Shown one piece after another: positions 18,701-26,709 of a DNA stretch of 64,000 nt (positions are counted from its first letter, which is position 1; every line of letters starts with the position of its first letter). The notes below the pieces were generated by a model, which worked only from the letters and a program-made list of their open reading frames with translations, ran no database searches and was not told where the DNA came from. The stretch lies in the NCBI RefSeq assembly GCF_007991635.1, contig NZ_BJYS01000041.1, forward strand, positions 1 through 64,000, read 5' to 3'. The position numbers and the translations under genes are program-made. The DNA comes from Adhaeribacter aerolatus. Lineage in GTDB: Bacteria; Bacteroidota; Bacteroidia; Cytophagales; Hymenobacteraceae.

Positions 18701-21700
18701 CCGGGAATTATACCATTACCGTGAAAGATGCCAACGGCTGTACTTTCGTGAAAACCTTTACCATAAATAATATTGCTGGGCCAACAGCTGTAACAGCGGC
18801 TGCCCAACCGGCTACCTGCGCCGATAATGACGGCACTATTACGGTTGGTACGGTTACCGGGGGTACGGAGCCGTACAAATTCGCCATCAACAACGGCAGC
18901 TTCCAGGCAGGCGTAACCTTTACCGGTATGGCTTCCGGTACTTATACCCTTACCGCCAAAGATGCCAATGACTGTACCGTAACCACAACGGTCTCGGTGG
19001 GCAAAAATATTCCTACGGGCTTTACCAGTGCTACTACTGCTTCTACCTGCGGCAGCAGCAACGGTGGGTTTACCATTACGGGCGTAAGCGGGGGCACTGC
19101 ACCTTTTACGTATAGTTTAACCGGCGGCAATTTCAGCCCTACCACCACTTTTACCTCTTTAGCGGCCGGCACTTACCAGGTGCACGTGAAAGATGCGAAT
19201 AATTGTACTTATGCCGGCACCGTACAGGTAAGCAACATCGCCGGGCCTGCTTTTACAACAACAACGCAGGCTAGTACCTGCGGTAATAGTAACGGCCGCA
19301 TCAGCATTAGCCAGGTAAACGGGGGCACCGCCCCATATACTTATAGCAAAGACGGCACCAACTTTCAGGCTTCCTTAACCTTCGATGGACTAAAAGCGGG
19401 GGAATATACCATGGTTATTAAAGATACCAATGGATGCCTCAGCTCCAAAACAGTGCAGGTTCAGGATATTGCCGGGCCCAGCAGCTTTGCCCTAATAATT
19501 ACATCAACCACTTGCGGTAACCGGAACGGCAGCATAGCCATAGGTGCGGTAACCGGGGGCACGGCACCTTACACGTATGCTATAGATAATGCTACGTTCC
19601 AGAGCGCGGCTACCTTTAACGCCGTAGCGGCCGGCGAACATACCCTAACCGTACGGGACGCCAACGGTTGTACCGCAGTAAAACAGGTTCTTATAGAAAA
19701 TATTGCGGGGCCGTCGGATTTAACGGCCAGTACTATTTCCTCAACCTGCGGCGGCAGCAACGGAAAACTGGAAATGACCGGCGTAACCGGCGGCACTGCG
19801 CCTTACCTGTTCAGCCGGAACGGCGGCACTTACCAGTCTGCCCCCACTTTTACAGATTTAGTTGCCGGTCAGCATACCATCACCGTTAAAGATGCCAACG
19901 GCTGCACGTACACCAAAAGCTATACCATCTCGAATATTGCCGGCCCGACCGCAATAGCCGCTACAGCCCAGCCTGCTACTTGCGCGGACAATGACGGTAG
20001 TATTACGGCTGGAGAGGTAACCGGCGGTACCACGCCTTACCAATATTCTATCGATGGTATTAATTTTAAACCCGCTGTTTTATTCGGCGGACTGGCGTCC
20101 GGCACCTACACCTTGCTGGCCAAAGACGCTAATGGCTGCTTGATAAGCCAGCCAGTAAGTGTTGGGAAAGTTACGCCTACCCAGTTTAGCAGCACCACGG
20201 TATCATCTACCTGCGGCGGCAACGACGGCAAAATAACCATTACGGGCATAACAGGTGGCACCGCGCCTTATTCTTATAGCTTAGGCGGCACCACCTTCCA
20301 AAACAACAATACTTTTACCGCCCTGAACGCCGGCGCCCATGCGGTAACAATAAAAGATGCCAATGGCTGTACTTACACCGGCCAGGTACAGGTAAATAAT
20401 ACGGGTGGCCCGGCCGATTTAGTAGCAGCTGTTAAATCAACTACCTGCGGTAGCAGCAATGGCGAAATAAATATTACCCGTGTGAGTGGTGGTACGGCCC
20501 CGTACACCTATTCTTTGGATGGCCTTATCTTCGGAAGTACCGCTGTTTTCACAGGACTGACCAAGGGCAAATACCAGGTAAGTGTACAAGATGCCAACGG
20601 TTGCCGGTATACCGAAGAGGTCGCAATCGTAGATTTAGCGGCTCCTACTTTCACGGCAACAGCCCATAATTCTACCTGCGGCGATAGCAATGCCAGCATT
20701 ATCATCAGTAACATAACCGGCGGCACGGCACCGTTCAGCTTCAGCAAAGATGGCCAGAACTTCCAATCCGGACTTACTTTAAGTGGCCTGGCGGCCGGCG
20801 ATTATACTATCACGGCAAAAGATGCGAACGGCTGCGTACGTACCGTTTCGGTAAATATCCAAAATATTGCCGGGCCAACTGGCTTTACGCTGGCTGCAAC
20901 TTCCTATACCTGTGGTAGTAACAACGGTCAGATTAGGGTAAGTGCCATCGCAGGCGGAACCTACCCTTATACCTACGCCATCGACGGCGTAAACTTCCAA
21001 ACAGCCTCTGCTTTTGAAACGGTGTTTGCCGGTGAATACACGGTAACGGTGAAAGATGCCAACGGCTGTATGGTTACTAAAAAAATAAGGGTTGATGATA
21101 TTGCGGGTCCAAATGGATTAGCCGCTTCAGTAAAATCTACTACCTGCGGCAGCAGCAACGGCGAGTTAACCATCACGGGGGTAACGGGTGGCACCAGCCC
21201 TTACCTGTACAGCAAAGACGGTGTAACTTACCAGGCTGCCGCTACTTTCGGTACGCTGGCTGCCGGTGAGTACGCCATTACGGTAAAAGATGCCAACGGC
21301 TGCACGTTCGTAAAAACCTTTACCCTGAGTAATTTAGCCGGTCCAACAGCTCTGGCAGCCAATACCCAGGCCGCCTCTTGTGCCGATAACGATGGTAGCA
21401 TCAGCGTTGGCAGCGTAACGGGAGGCACGGCGCCCTACACGTACGCAATTAATGGCCAGGATTATCAGGCCAGCGCTACTTTCTCGGCTTTGGCTTCCGG
21501 TAATTACACCCTCACGGTAAAGGATGCCAACGGTTGTACCGTAAGTGCACCGGTTATAGTAGAAAAAAATATACCTAGCGGTTTTACCAGCAACACAACT
21601 GCCACTACCTGCGGCAAAAACAACGGACAGGTTACCATAACGGCGGTAAATGGCGGTACCGTTCCTTATATCTACAGCCTTGATGGAACAACTTACCAGC

Positions 21701-23961
21701 AGGCGGCTACTTTCACGGCCCTGGCGCCGGGTGAATACCAGGTAAGGATTAAAGATGCGAAAGGCTGTTTATACACCGGCAAAGTGGAAATAAATAGCAT
21801 TGCAGCTCCTGCTTTCACGGCTACCGCGCAGACTGCTACGTGCAGCAACGATAACGGCCGGATCAGTATTGTTCAGGTAACCGGCGGTACCGCGCCTTAT
21901 ACTTATAGCCTAGATGGCACCCCTTTTCAGGCCGTTACCTCTTTTAGTAACCTGGCTGCTGGTACCTATAATGTTACTCTCCGGGATGCCAGCAATTGTA
22001 CTTATACGGTTTCGGTAAAAGTAGAGAATATTCCCGGACCTACCAACTTCAGCCTGACTGCTACTACTGCTACCTGCGGAAATAACAACGGCCGCATCAG
22101 CTTTGGCCGGGTAACCGGCGGCACGGCGCCATACAGTTATGCTATCCAGTCGAGTACGCTGAGCGCTAATCCGTTCCAAAGCAGTCCTGATTTTGCAGGA
22201 GTAGCTGCCGGCACTTACACGGCTACCGTAAAAGACGCAAATGGCTGTATCTTACAAAAACAAGTAGAAGTAGGTAATACGGCCGGTTTGGCCAACCTGC
22301 GGGCAACAGCTACCCCATCGGCCTGCAGTTCCAACACCGGCAGCATTATCGTAGAAGCGGTAAATGGCGGCACTACGCCTTACACTTATTCGGTGGATGG
22401 CGTAAATTACCAGGCATCGGCTTACTTTGCCGCCCTGGCTCCCAAAACCTATACGGTATATGTAAAAGATGCAACCGGCTGCAGCACATCGGCCAACGTA
22501 ACGGTGAGCACCAATGGTCCGCAGGATGCAACTTTAGCTGCTACCCCAACCACTTGTGCTAGCAACAGCGGCACGCTTACGATTACCGCAGTAACCGGCG
22601 GCACGCAGCCTTATACCTACAGCATTAACGGAAATACCTTCCAGACATCAGCCCAGTTTACCAACCTGGCCGTTGGTTCTTATACGGTTACCATCCGGGA
22701 TGCCGGCGGCTGCACGCTTACCCGCACCCAGGCGGTAGGAACCATGGGAGGCGCCAACGCCTTTACCATTATTACCACAGTGGCTAATTGTAGCGGCACC
22801 AATGGCCAGCTTACCATCAGCAACATCAGCGGCGGCAGCAGTCCTTACACTTATAGCATCAACGGCACTACTTTCCAAAACAGTGCTTCCTTTAGTAATT
22901 TGGCTACCGGAGATTACCGGGTGTCGGTTAAAGATGCCGGGGGTTGTGTTTATACCCAGGCTGCTACCATTACAGGCAGTCAGCCCCTGGCCATTTTGCA
23001 GGTAAGTGTAACCCCGGTAGGCTGCAGCCAGAGCAGCGGCCAGGTGCTGGTACAAAACGTAAGCGGCGGCGCCAGCCCTTACACTTACTCGCTGGATGGC
23101 GTAAACTTCTCTGCTTCCGCCACCTTCAACGGGGTGCAGCCAGGCAAATATACCCTAACAGTTAAAGACGCCGGCAATTGTAGCATTACCGCGGCCGTGG
23201 AAGTAACCAGCGTGAGTAGCTCTTTGGCGCAGGTGAAAGATGTAAGTTGCTTTGGAGCGACCGACGGGGAAATTGCCATTGCGGCAATCGGCATAACCGA
23301 CGAAACAGCATACAGCATCGACAATGGGGTAAGCTTCCATAAAAAAGCGATCTTCTCTAACTTAACCAAGGGCATTTACCAGGTTATTACCCGCTTCTCA
23401 GCAACCTGCACCATTACTATTGGCCAAGTTGAAATAAAGGGGCCGGAGAAAATCCGGGCAACGGTAACTCAACTCACCAAAACCAGTGGGCAGGAGAACA
23501 ACGGCAGTGCTGCCGTTACCGAAATAGCAGGCGGTGCGAAACCTTACACTTACCAGTTAGATAACAGCGGTTTTACCCCAAACACCGAGTTCAAAAATCT
23601 GAGCGGTGGGGCGCATACATTGCTGGTGAAAGATGCCAATGGCTGTACCACGTCGGTTGACTTTACCGTTGAAGCCGCTACCGGAGCCATCACCGACCTT
23701 GAAATTCCGAACGGATTTACGCCTAACGGTGATGGCATAAACGATACCTGGGCCATCAAAAACCTTTCCCAGTTGTACCCCCGCTGCAAAGTATCGGTGT
23801 ACAACCGCTGGGGCAACCTGGTATTTGAATCGGTGGGTTATTCCTGGGAGTGGGATGGCACTTACAATACCCAAAAACTACCGGTTGGCACTTACTACTA
23901 CACCATAAAGCTCGACGACACCAAGCCGGTTCTGAGAAAATCGGTAACCATTATGCGCTAA
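15712..23961 (+). CDS. Giant SprB-repeat surface adhesin, T9SS type-B cargo
   Basis: 2749 residues from ATG 15712. A signal peptide (LLFWFLQLIVTQELCAQ, ending ~residue 32) leads into a ~445-residue N-terminal region with Cys-rich and PKD/Ig-like segments. About 28 SprB-type repeats of 76-80 residues follow (residues 479-~2660). The consensus carries TCGSSNG, GGTAPYTYSKDG, FTxLAAG and KDANGC, and most units end NIAGP. The last ~85 residues form the gliding-motility-type C-terminal domain (NGFTPNGDGINDTW, YNRWGNLVFE, LPVGTYYYTIKL), the type-B signal of the type IX secretion system. Repeats 1-22 fall into an ordered, duplicated pattern described in the findings. Related SprB of Flavobacterium is a mobile gliding adhesin; here a role in surface attachment or gliding is inferred. 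The SprF-like gene follows 46 bases on. Repeats 27-28 are diverged. Confidence 0.93.
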   Translation: MTITFTRASSLIYSTLLFWFLQLIVTQELCAQGNNSTPTFNVDLTGDPNGTWTSEELTRRGQLCGASTNDNCVQFNITLDKNAGGLEFVILSGPVPSGSMGYQLECGIQQRVGQPICVDGPGPHKLTLCMPGNAKGSFQIKSIAAFYPAADVSVTKGCTAMLEAPAAFRAATITWKDITGSGQYDKYLSFPNGKANPVITPDADAPAFIDYQVCGTSQTSECATLPYCDVLRVYLHPEPIVTIGPQPAIICPGTNGVLLEGNVIGGNGSFNYIWTDNNGNQVATTKNYLATTAGIYHLEVRTENYPNCKKFSSSIAVVNNLAVNAGPDQQVCSLNNVTLAGTVTGATGGIWSGGAGTFRAGNTALNNVYEPTPAELQQGFVKLSLTSTGNGSCPAVKDEILITFYSVEVSITGPAIICAGSTASLSAQVTGAESPTYAWNNGETTATITGKPAGTYTVTIRDGNSCTVTKSFTITAKAGPSFLGATLKASTCDASNGELKITDVAGGTMPYMYSKDGTNFQSPTAFTGLSAGDYAITVKDANGCTFVRSFTLTNIAGPTAVTATAQATSCKNNDGTLTVGTVTGGTAPYTYAITGSGFQTSTAFTGLAAGTYTVTAKDANGCTITTTVAVGMNIPTSFTNSTTAATCGSNNGQLTVTGVIGGTAPYTYSKDGTTFQTAATFTSLIAGTYTITIKDANGCIISGTVPVNNIAGPSDLAASVKATTCGDSNGELNVTSTTSGTAPYTFSLNGAPFQASDNYTGLTAGTYQVRVKDDNNCIYTEEVVVPNIAGPAFTLTTQSTTCGNSNGSIAIGTVTEGIAPYTYSKDGTNFQSGTAFTALAAGEYTITTKDANGCLATKKITLNNIAGPTNVNLTAAAATCGSSNGTITVGVVTGGTAPYTYSKDGTTFQAGTSFTSLLAGEHTITVKDANGCLTSKKVMISDVAGPTDLTASFKASTCGSSNGELSITSVPGGTAPYTYSKDGTTFQVSASFTALAAGNYTITVKDANGCTFVKTFTINNIAGPTAVTAAAQPATCADNDGTITVGTVTGGTEPYKFAINNGSFQAGVTFTGMASGTYTLTAKDANDCTVTTTVSVGKNIPTGFTSATTASTCGSSNGGFTITGVSGGTAPFTYSLTGGNFSPTTTFTSLAAGTYQVHVKDANNCTYAGTVQVSNIAGPAFTTTTQASTCGNSNGRISISQVNGGTAPYTYSKDGTNFQASLTFDGLKAGEYTMVIKDTNGCLSSKTVQVQDIAGPSSFALIITSTTCGNRNGSIAIGAVTGGTAPYTYAIDNATFQSAATFNAVAAGEHTLTVRDANGCTAVKQVLIENIAGPSDLTASTISSTCGGSNGKLEMTGVTGGTAPYLFSRNGGTYQSAPTFTDLVAGQHTITVKDANGCTYTKSYTISNIAGPTAIAATAQPATCADNDGSITAGEVTGGTTPYQYSIDGINFKPAVLFGGLASGTYTLLAKDANGCLISQPVSVGKVTPTQFSSTTVSSTCGGNDGKITITGITGGTAPYSYSLGGTTFQNNNTFTALNAGAHAVTIKDANGCTYTGQVQVNNTGGPADLVAAVKSTTCGSSNGEINITRVSGGTAPYTYSLDGLIFGSTAVFTGLTKGKYQVSVQDANGCRYTEEVAIVDLAAPTFTATAHNSTCGDSNASIIISNITGGTAPFSFSKDGQNFQSGLTLSGLAAGDYTITAKDANGCVRTVSVNIQNIAGPTGFTLAATSYTCGSNNGQIRVSAIAGGTYPYTYAIDGVNFQTASAFETVFAGEYTVTVKDANGCMVTKKIRVDDIAGPNGLAASVKSTTCGSSNGELTITGVTGGTSPYLYSKDGVTYQAAATFGTLAAGEYAITVKDANGCTFVKTFTLSNLAGPTALAANTQAASCADNDGSISVGSVTGGTAPYTYAINGQDYQASATFSALASGNYTLTVKDANGCTVSAPVIVEKNIPSGFTSNTTATTCGKNNGQVTITAVNGGTVPYIYSLDGTTYQQAATFTALAPGEYQVRIKDAKGCLYTGKVEINSIAAPAFTATAQTATCSNDNGRISIVQVTGGTAPYTYSLDGTPFQAVTSFSNLAAGTYNVTLRDASNCTYTVSVKVENIPGPTNFSLTATTATCGNNNGRISFGRVTGGTAPYSYAIQSSTLSANPFQSSPDFAGVAAGTYTATVKDANGCILQKQVEVGNTAGLANLRATATPSACSSNTGSIIVEAVNGGTTPYTYSVDGVNYQASAYFAALAPKTYTVYVKDATGCSTSANVTVSTNGPQDATLAATPTTCASNSGTLTITAVTGGTQPYTYSINGNTFQTSAQFTNLAVGSYTVTIRDAGGCTLTRTQAVGTMGGANAFTIITTVANCSGTNGQLTISNISGGSSPYTYSINGTTFQNSASFSNLATGDYRVSVKDAGGCVYTQAATITGSQPLAILQVSVTPVGCSQSSGQVLVQNVSGGASPYTYSLDGVNFSASATFNGVQPGKYTLTVKDAGNCSITAAVEVTSVSSSLAQVKDVSCFGATDGEIAIAAIGITDETAYSIDNGVSFHKKAIFSNLTKGIYQVITRFSATCTITIGQVEIKGPEKIRATVTQLTKTSGQENNGSAAVTEIAGGAKPYTYQLDNSGFTPNTEFKNLSGGAHTLLVKDANGCTTSVDFTVEAATGAITDLEIPNGFTPNGDGINDTWAIKNLSQLYPRCKVSVYNRWGNLVFESVGYSWEWDGTYNTQKLPVGTYYYTIKLDDTKPVLRKSVTIMR
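17146..22284 (+). repeat. Duplicated 11-repeat superblock within the adhesin gene
   Basis: Repeats 1-11 (17146-19707, 854 codons) and 12-22 (19708-22284, 859 codons) line up unit by unit by their distinctive starts and ends. Examples are the ATAQ...NDG units at positions 2, 8, 13 and 19, and the TEEV-ending units only at 4 and 15. Each superblock reads A-B-C-D-E-F-A-B-C-E-F by these marks. The codons have diverged, so the duplication is not recent. Confidence 0.6.
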
Positions 23962-24007
23962 TCCTATTCGGCACCAAACCATTGTTTCGAAAAAATCAAT
24001 AATCTGA

Positions 24008-24967
24008 ATGAAAAAATTAAGTATCCTGCTTTTCTTCTCGCTGCTGGCTACAGTGGCAGTTGCCCAGCAGAAAGCCCTGTACAGTCAGTACATGAGCAAT
24101 TATTACCTGCTAAACCCGGCCGTGGCGGGTTATAGCAAAAACCTGAATTTCAAAATGGGCTACCGCAACCAATGGGTCGGTTTTGAAGGGGCTCCCTCTA
24201 CCATTTACCTGAGCGGCGAGGGTGCACTTTTTCAGAACAGCCGCAGCCGTAAACGCCGCGGCCGAGGAACACAGGCCTTTCACGGGGCCGGCGGGCACCT
24301 GTATAAAGATGCCACCGGCCCTACCAGCCGAACTGGTATTATGGCATCTTATGCCTACCATGTACCGCTTTCCAATACCGTTTTTCTTTCTTCCGGCTTA
24401 TCTGCGGGCGTACAACAATATCTTTTTGATGAAAACAAAATTCACCTCGCCGATAACTCCAACGACTTGGATCCGGTTACCAGCGGCGGCAGTCAGCGTG
24501 TTTTTAAGCCTGATTTAAATGTGGGCACTTACCTGCACGCCAGCGAGTTCTATGTAGGGGTATCGCTGTTTCAGGCCCTGGGCAATAAGTTATTTAAATT
24601 CGATGACACGGCCGTTCCCAGTCGCCTGGCCCAGCATTGGTTTATCTCGGGCGGGTATAACCTGGCGGTAGACAAAAATTTTACACTGGCGCCTTCGGTG
24701 CTGCTGAAATATGTAAACCCCGCGCCGCTCCAGGCCGATATTAACCTGAAAGGTATTTACACTTTTAATAATCGCCGTAAAACCGAATACGATGACCAGT
24801 TTTGGGCTGGGGTGTCTTACCGGACCAAGGACGCCGTGGTCGCGCTAATGGGGCTGCAATTTATGGAGCAGTACCAATTTAGCTATTCTTACGATATCAC
24901 GGTATCGCCCATCAGGCACTACAGCTCAGGTTCCCACGAAATTATGTTTGGCTTTCGTGTTAAATAA
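24008..24967 (+). CDS. PorP/SprF family type IX secretion membrane protein
   Basis: 319 residues. The signal peptide is LSILLFFSLLATVAVAQ, and the mature protein opens QKALYSQYMSNYYLLNPAVAGY, the hallmark of the PorP/SprF family, followed by YRNQWVGFEGAPST and an outer-membrane beta-barrel pattern ending HEIMFGFRVK. PorP/SprF proteins are paired with type-B secreted giants. SprF is needed for surface display of SprB in Flavobacterium, so this one is probably dedicated to the adhesin immediately upstream (46 bases apart, same strand, likely one transcript). An insertion rich in Arg, Gly and Ser around residues 78-95 (SRSRKRRGRGT) is probably a surface or periplasmic loop. A stable hairpin follows the gene. 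Confidence 0.92.
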   Translation: MKKLSILLFFSLLATVAVAQQKALYSQYMSNYYLLNPAVAGYSKNLNFKMGYRNQWVGFEGAPSTIYLSGEGALFQNSRSRKRRGRGTQAFHGAGGHLYKDATGPTSRTGIMASYAYHVPLSNTVFLSSGLSAGVQQYLFDENKIHLADNSNDLDPVTSGGSQRVFKPDLNVGTYLHASEFYVGVSLFQALGNKLFKFDDTAVPSRLAQHWFISGGYNLAVDKNFTLAPSVLLKYVNPAPLQADINLKGIYTFNNRRKTEYDDQFWAGVSYRTKDAVVALMGLQFMEQYQFSYSYDITVSPIRHYSSGSHEIMFGFRVK

Positions 24968-25045
24968 ATGATAGCGGTCCGAAGTATTAAAATATTATTC
25001 CGAATTTGAGTTTACCTCTACCTAACAACCCTTAACTAAAATGCC

Positions 25046-25095
25046 TTTCTGCCCACTCTTGACGGTCATAAAACGCGGCAAGAGGGGGCAGAAAA
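25046..25095. other. Long hairpin downstream of the SprF-like gene
   Basis: TTTCTGCCCACTCTTG (25046-25061) pairs with CAAGAGGGGGCAGAAA (25079-25094) across an 17-base loop. No T-run follows, so it is a weak terminator candidate; it could protect the adhesin/SprF message end. It lies in the 24968-25332 gap, which has nothing else I can support. Confidence 0.5.
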
Positions 25096-25332
25096 GCTAC
25101 CATCTACGCTTTTCCGGCGCTGAATAAATTTACTTTAGCATCAAGCCAACTCCTATATTTTCTTGTGCCACCCGGACTTTATGCCCTATCGAATATTCCC
25201 CTATTTGCCACTAAGCAGCTAATAGGCTCGGTTAAAATCCATAATAATTGCCATTACCCCGCCTTATTATTACATTTCGCGTGAATTTTTGTATATTGTT
25301 CTGATTTTTTCCATCCCTGATAAAACTAACCC

Positions 25333-26709
25333 ATGATTTCCAAAAATGCGCGCGTGCTGGTAGTAGACGACGAAAGCGATGTGCTTTTTGCGGTAAAAAT
25401 GCTGCTTAAAACCGAAGTAAAAGAGGTCGTAACCGAAAAAAATCCGGAAAACCTGACGTCGCTGTTAAACAAACAAAACTTCGATGTTATTTTCCTGGAT
25501 ATGAACTATAAAAGTGCTTTAAACACCGGCAACGAAGGCTTTTACTGGCTCAACCGGATTCTGGAGCGCGATAAAGAAGCTACGGTTATTATGATTACCG
25601 CTTATGGTGATATTGGTACGGCTGTGCGGTCTTTGAAAGAAGGCGCCACCGATTTTATTGTAAAACCCTGGCACAACGATAAACTTTTGGAAGCGCTGGA
25701 AACCGCCTTGCAGAAAAAGGCTGGCAAAGGTAAAAGCAATGCAGGTGCGCCTAAAACCGCTGGTACCCTACCCGGCTTTGATATGCTCGGCGAATCGGAA
25801 GCGATGCAGGATGTGTTTCATAAGATAGATAAAATTGCGCCTACCGAAGCCAATATTTTAATCCTCGGCGAAAACGGCACCGGTAAAGAACTAGTGGCCC
25901 GTGCGCTACACCAGAAATCGTTCCGCTCGGCCAAACCATTTATTACCGCCGACTTGGCTGCCATGAGCGAAGGCATTTTCGAAAGCGAACTATTCGGGCA
26001 CAAGAAAGGCTCTTTTACCGATGCGAAAGAAGACCGGGTGGGCCGATTTGAGGCGGCTTCGGGCGGCACGTTGTTTTTAGATGAGATTGGGAATATTTCG
26101 TTGCCGCAGCAAGCTAAATTATTAACGGCTTTGCAAAACCGGCAGGTTATTCCGCTGGGCAGTAACGCTCCAATTCCGATTGATATTAGATTGGTATCGG
26201 CTACCAACGTACCTATTTACGAACTGGCCGCCAAAAACCAGTTCCGCAAAGATTTAATTTACCGCATTAATACCGTAGAAATTACCTTGCCGCCCTTGCG
26301 TGAGCGCGGCGACGATGTGCTGATGCTGGCGAAACATTTTGCCGGAATTTATGCCGAACGCAACCACAAACCTACCCCCGATTTCGACCCGGCTACCTTT
26401 AAAAAACTAAAGCAGCACACCTGGCCCGGTAATATTCGGGAACTGCAGCACGCCGTGGAGCGGGCCGTAATATTGGCCGAAGGCAACGTACTGAAACCGC
26501 AGGACTTCAGCTTCTCGGCCATGGAACAGCCCGTGCCGGTTACCGGCATACCGGTAATGGCGGATGGCCCGCTGCAATTAAACGAAGTAGAAAAAACCAC
26601 CATTTTACGGGTAATCGAACGCAACAACGGCAATATTACCAAAGCCGCCAAAGAACTAGGTATTACCCGCACCGCCCTTTACCGCCGCCTCGAAAAACAT
26701 GACATTTAA
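25333..26709 (+). CDS. NtrC-family sigma-54-dependent response regulator
   Basis: 458 residues. The N-terminal receiver domain has the acidic pair D12-D13, phospho-acceptor D56 (VIFLDMNY) and the Lys in IVKPW. The AAA+ core has Walker A GENGTGKE (~186), sigma-54 contact loop GSFTDA (usual form GAFTGA), Walker B GTLFLDEIG and the arginine-finger region. The C-terminal Fis-type helix-turn-helix contains NITKAAKELGITRTALYRR. Such proteins hydrolyse ATP to open sigma-54 promoters after phosphorylation. The kinase gene overlaps its 3' end by 11 bases. Regulators of this type commonly accompany Bacteroidota ABC efflux operons; here the adhesin locus lies between, and the candidate sigma-54 promoter at 14806 is the likely target. 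The Ala-to-Ser and Gly-to-Asp changes in the contact loop keep the key Phe-Thr. Confidence 0.93.
   Translation: MISKNARVLVVDDESDVLFAVKMLLKTEVKEVVTEKNPENLTSLLNKQNFDVIFLDMNYKSALNTGNEGFYWLNRILERDKEATVIMITAYGDIGTAVRSLKEGATDFIVKPWHNDKLLEALETALQKKAGKGKSNAGAPKTAGTLPGFDMLGESEAMQDVFHKIDKIAPTEANILILGENGTGKELVARALHQKSFRSAKPFITADLAAMSEGIFESELFGHKKGSFTDAKEDRVGRFEAASGGTLFLDEIGNISLPQQAKLLTALQNRQVIPLGSNAPIPIDIRLVSATNVPIYELAAKNQFRKDLIYRINTVEITLPPLRERGDDVLMLAKHFAGIYAERNHKPTPDFDPATFKKLKQHTWPGNIRELQHAVERAVILAEGNVLKPQDFSFSAMEQPVPVTGIPVMADGPLQLNEVEKTTILRVIERNNGNITKAAKELGITRTALYRRLEKHDI

Noticed and set aside
17146-23700. Direct repeats in the adhesin gene as a CRISPR-like array
   Set aside because: Units are ~230 bases, in frame, diverged and coding for SprB-type repeats; there are no short identical repeats with unique spacers.
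25046-25095. Intrinsic terminator after the SprF-like gene
   Set aside because: The stem is strong but no T-run follows; kept only as a hairpin of unknown role.
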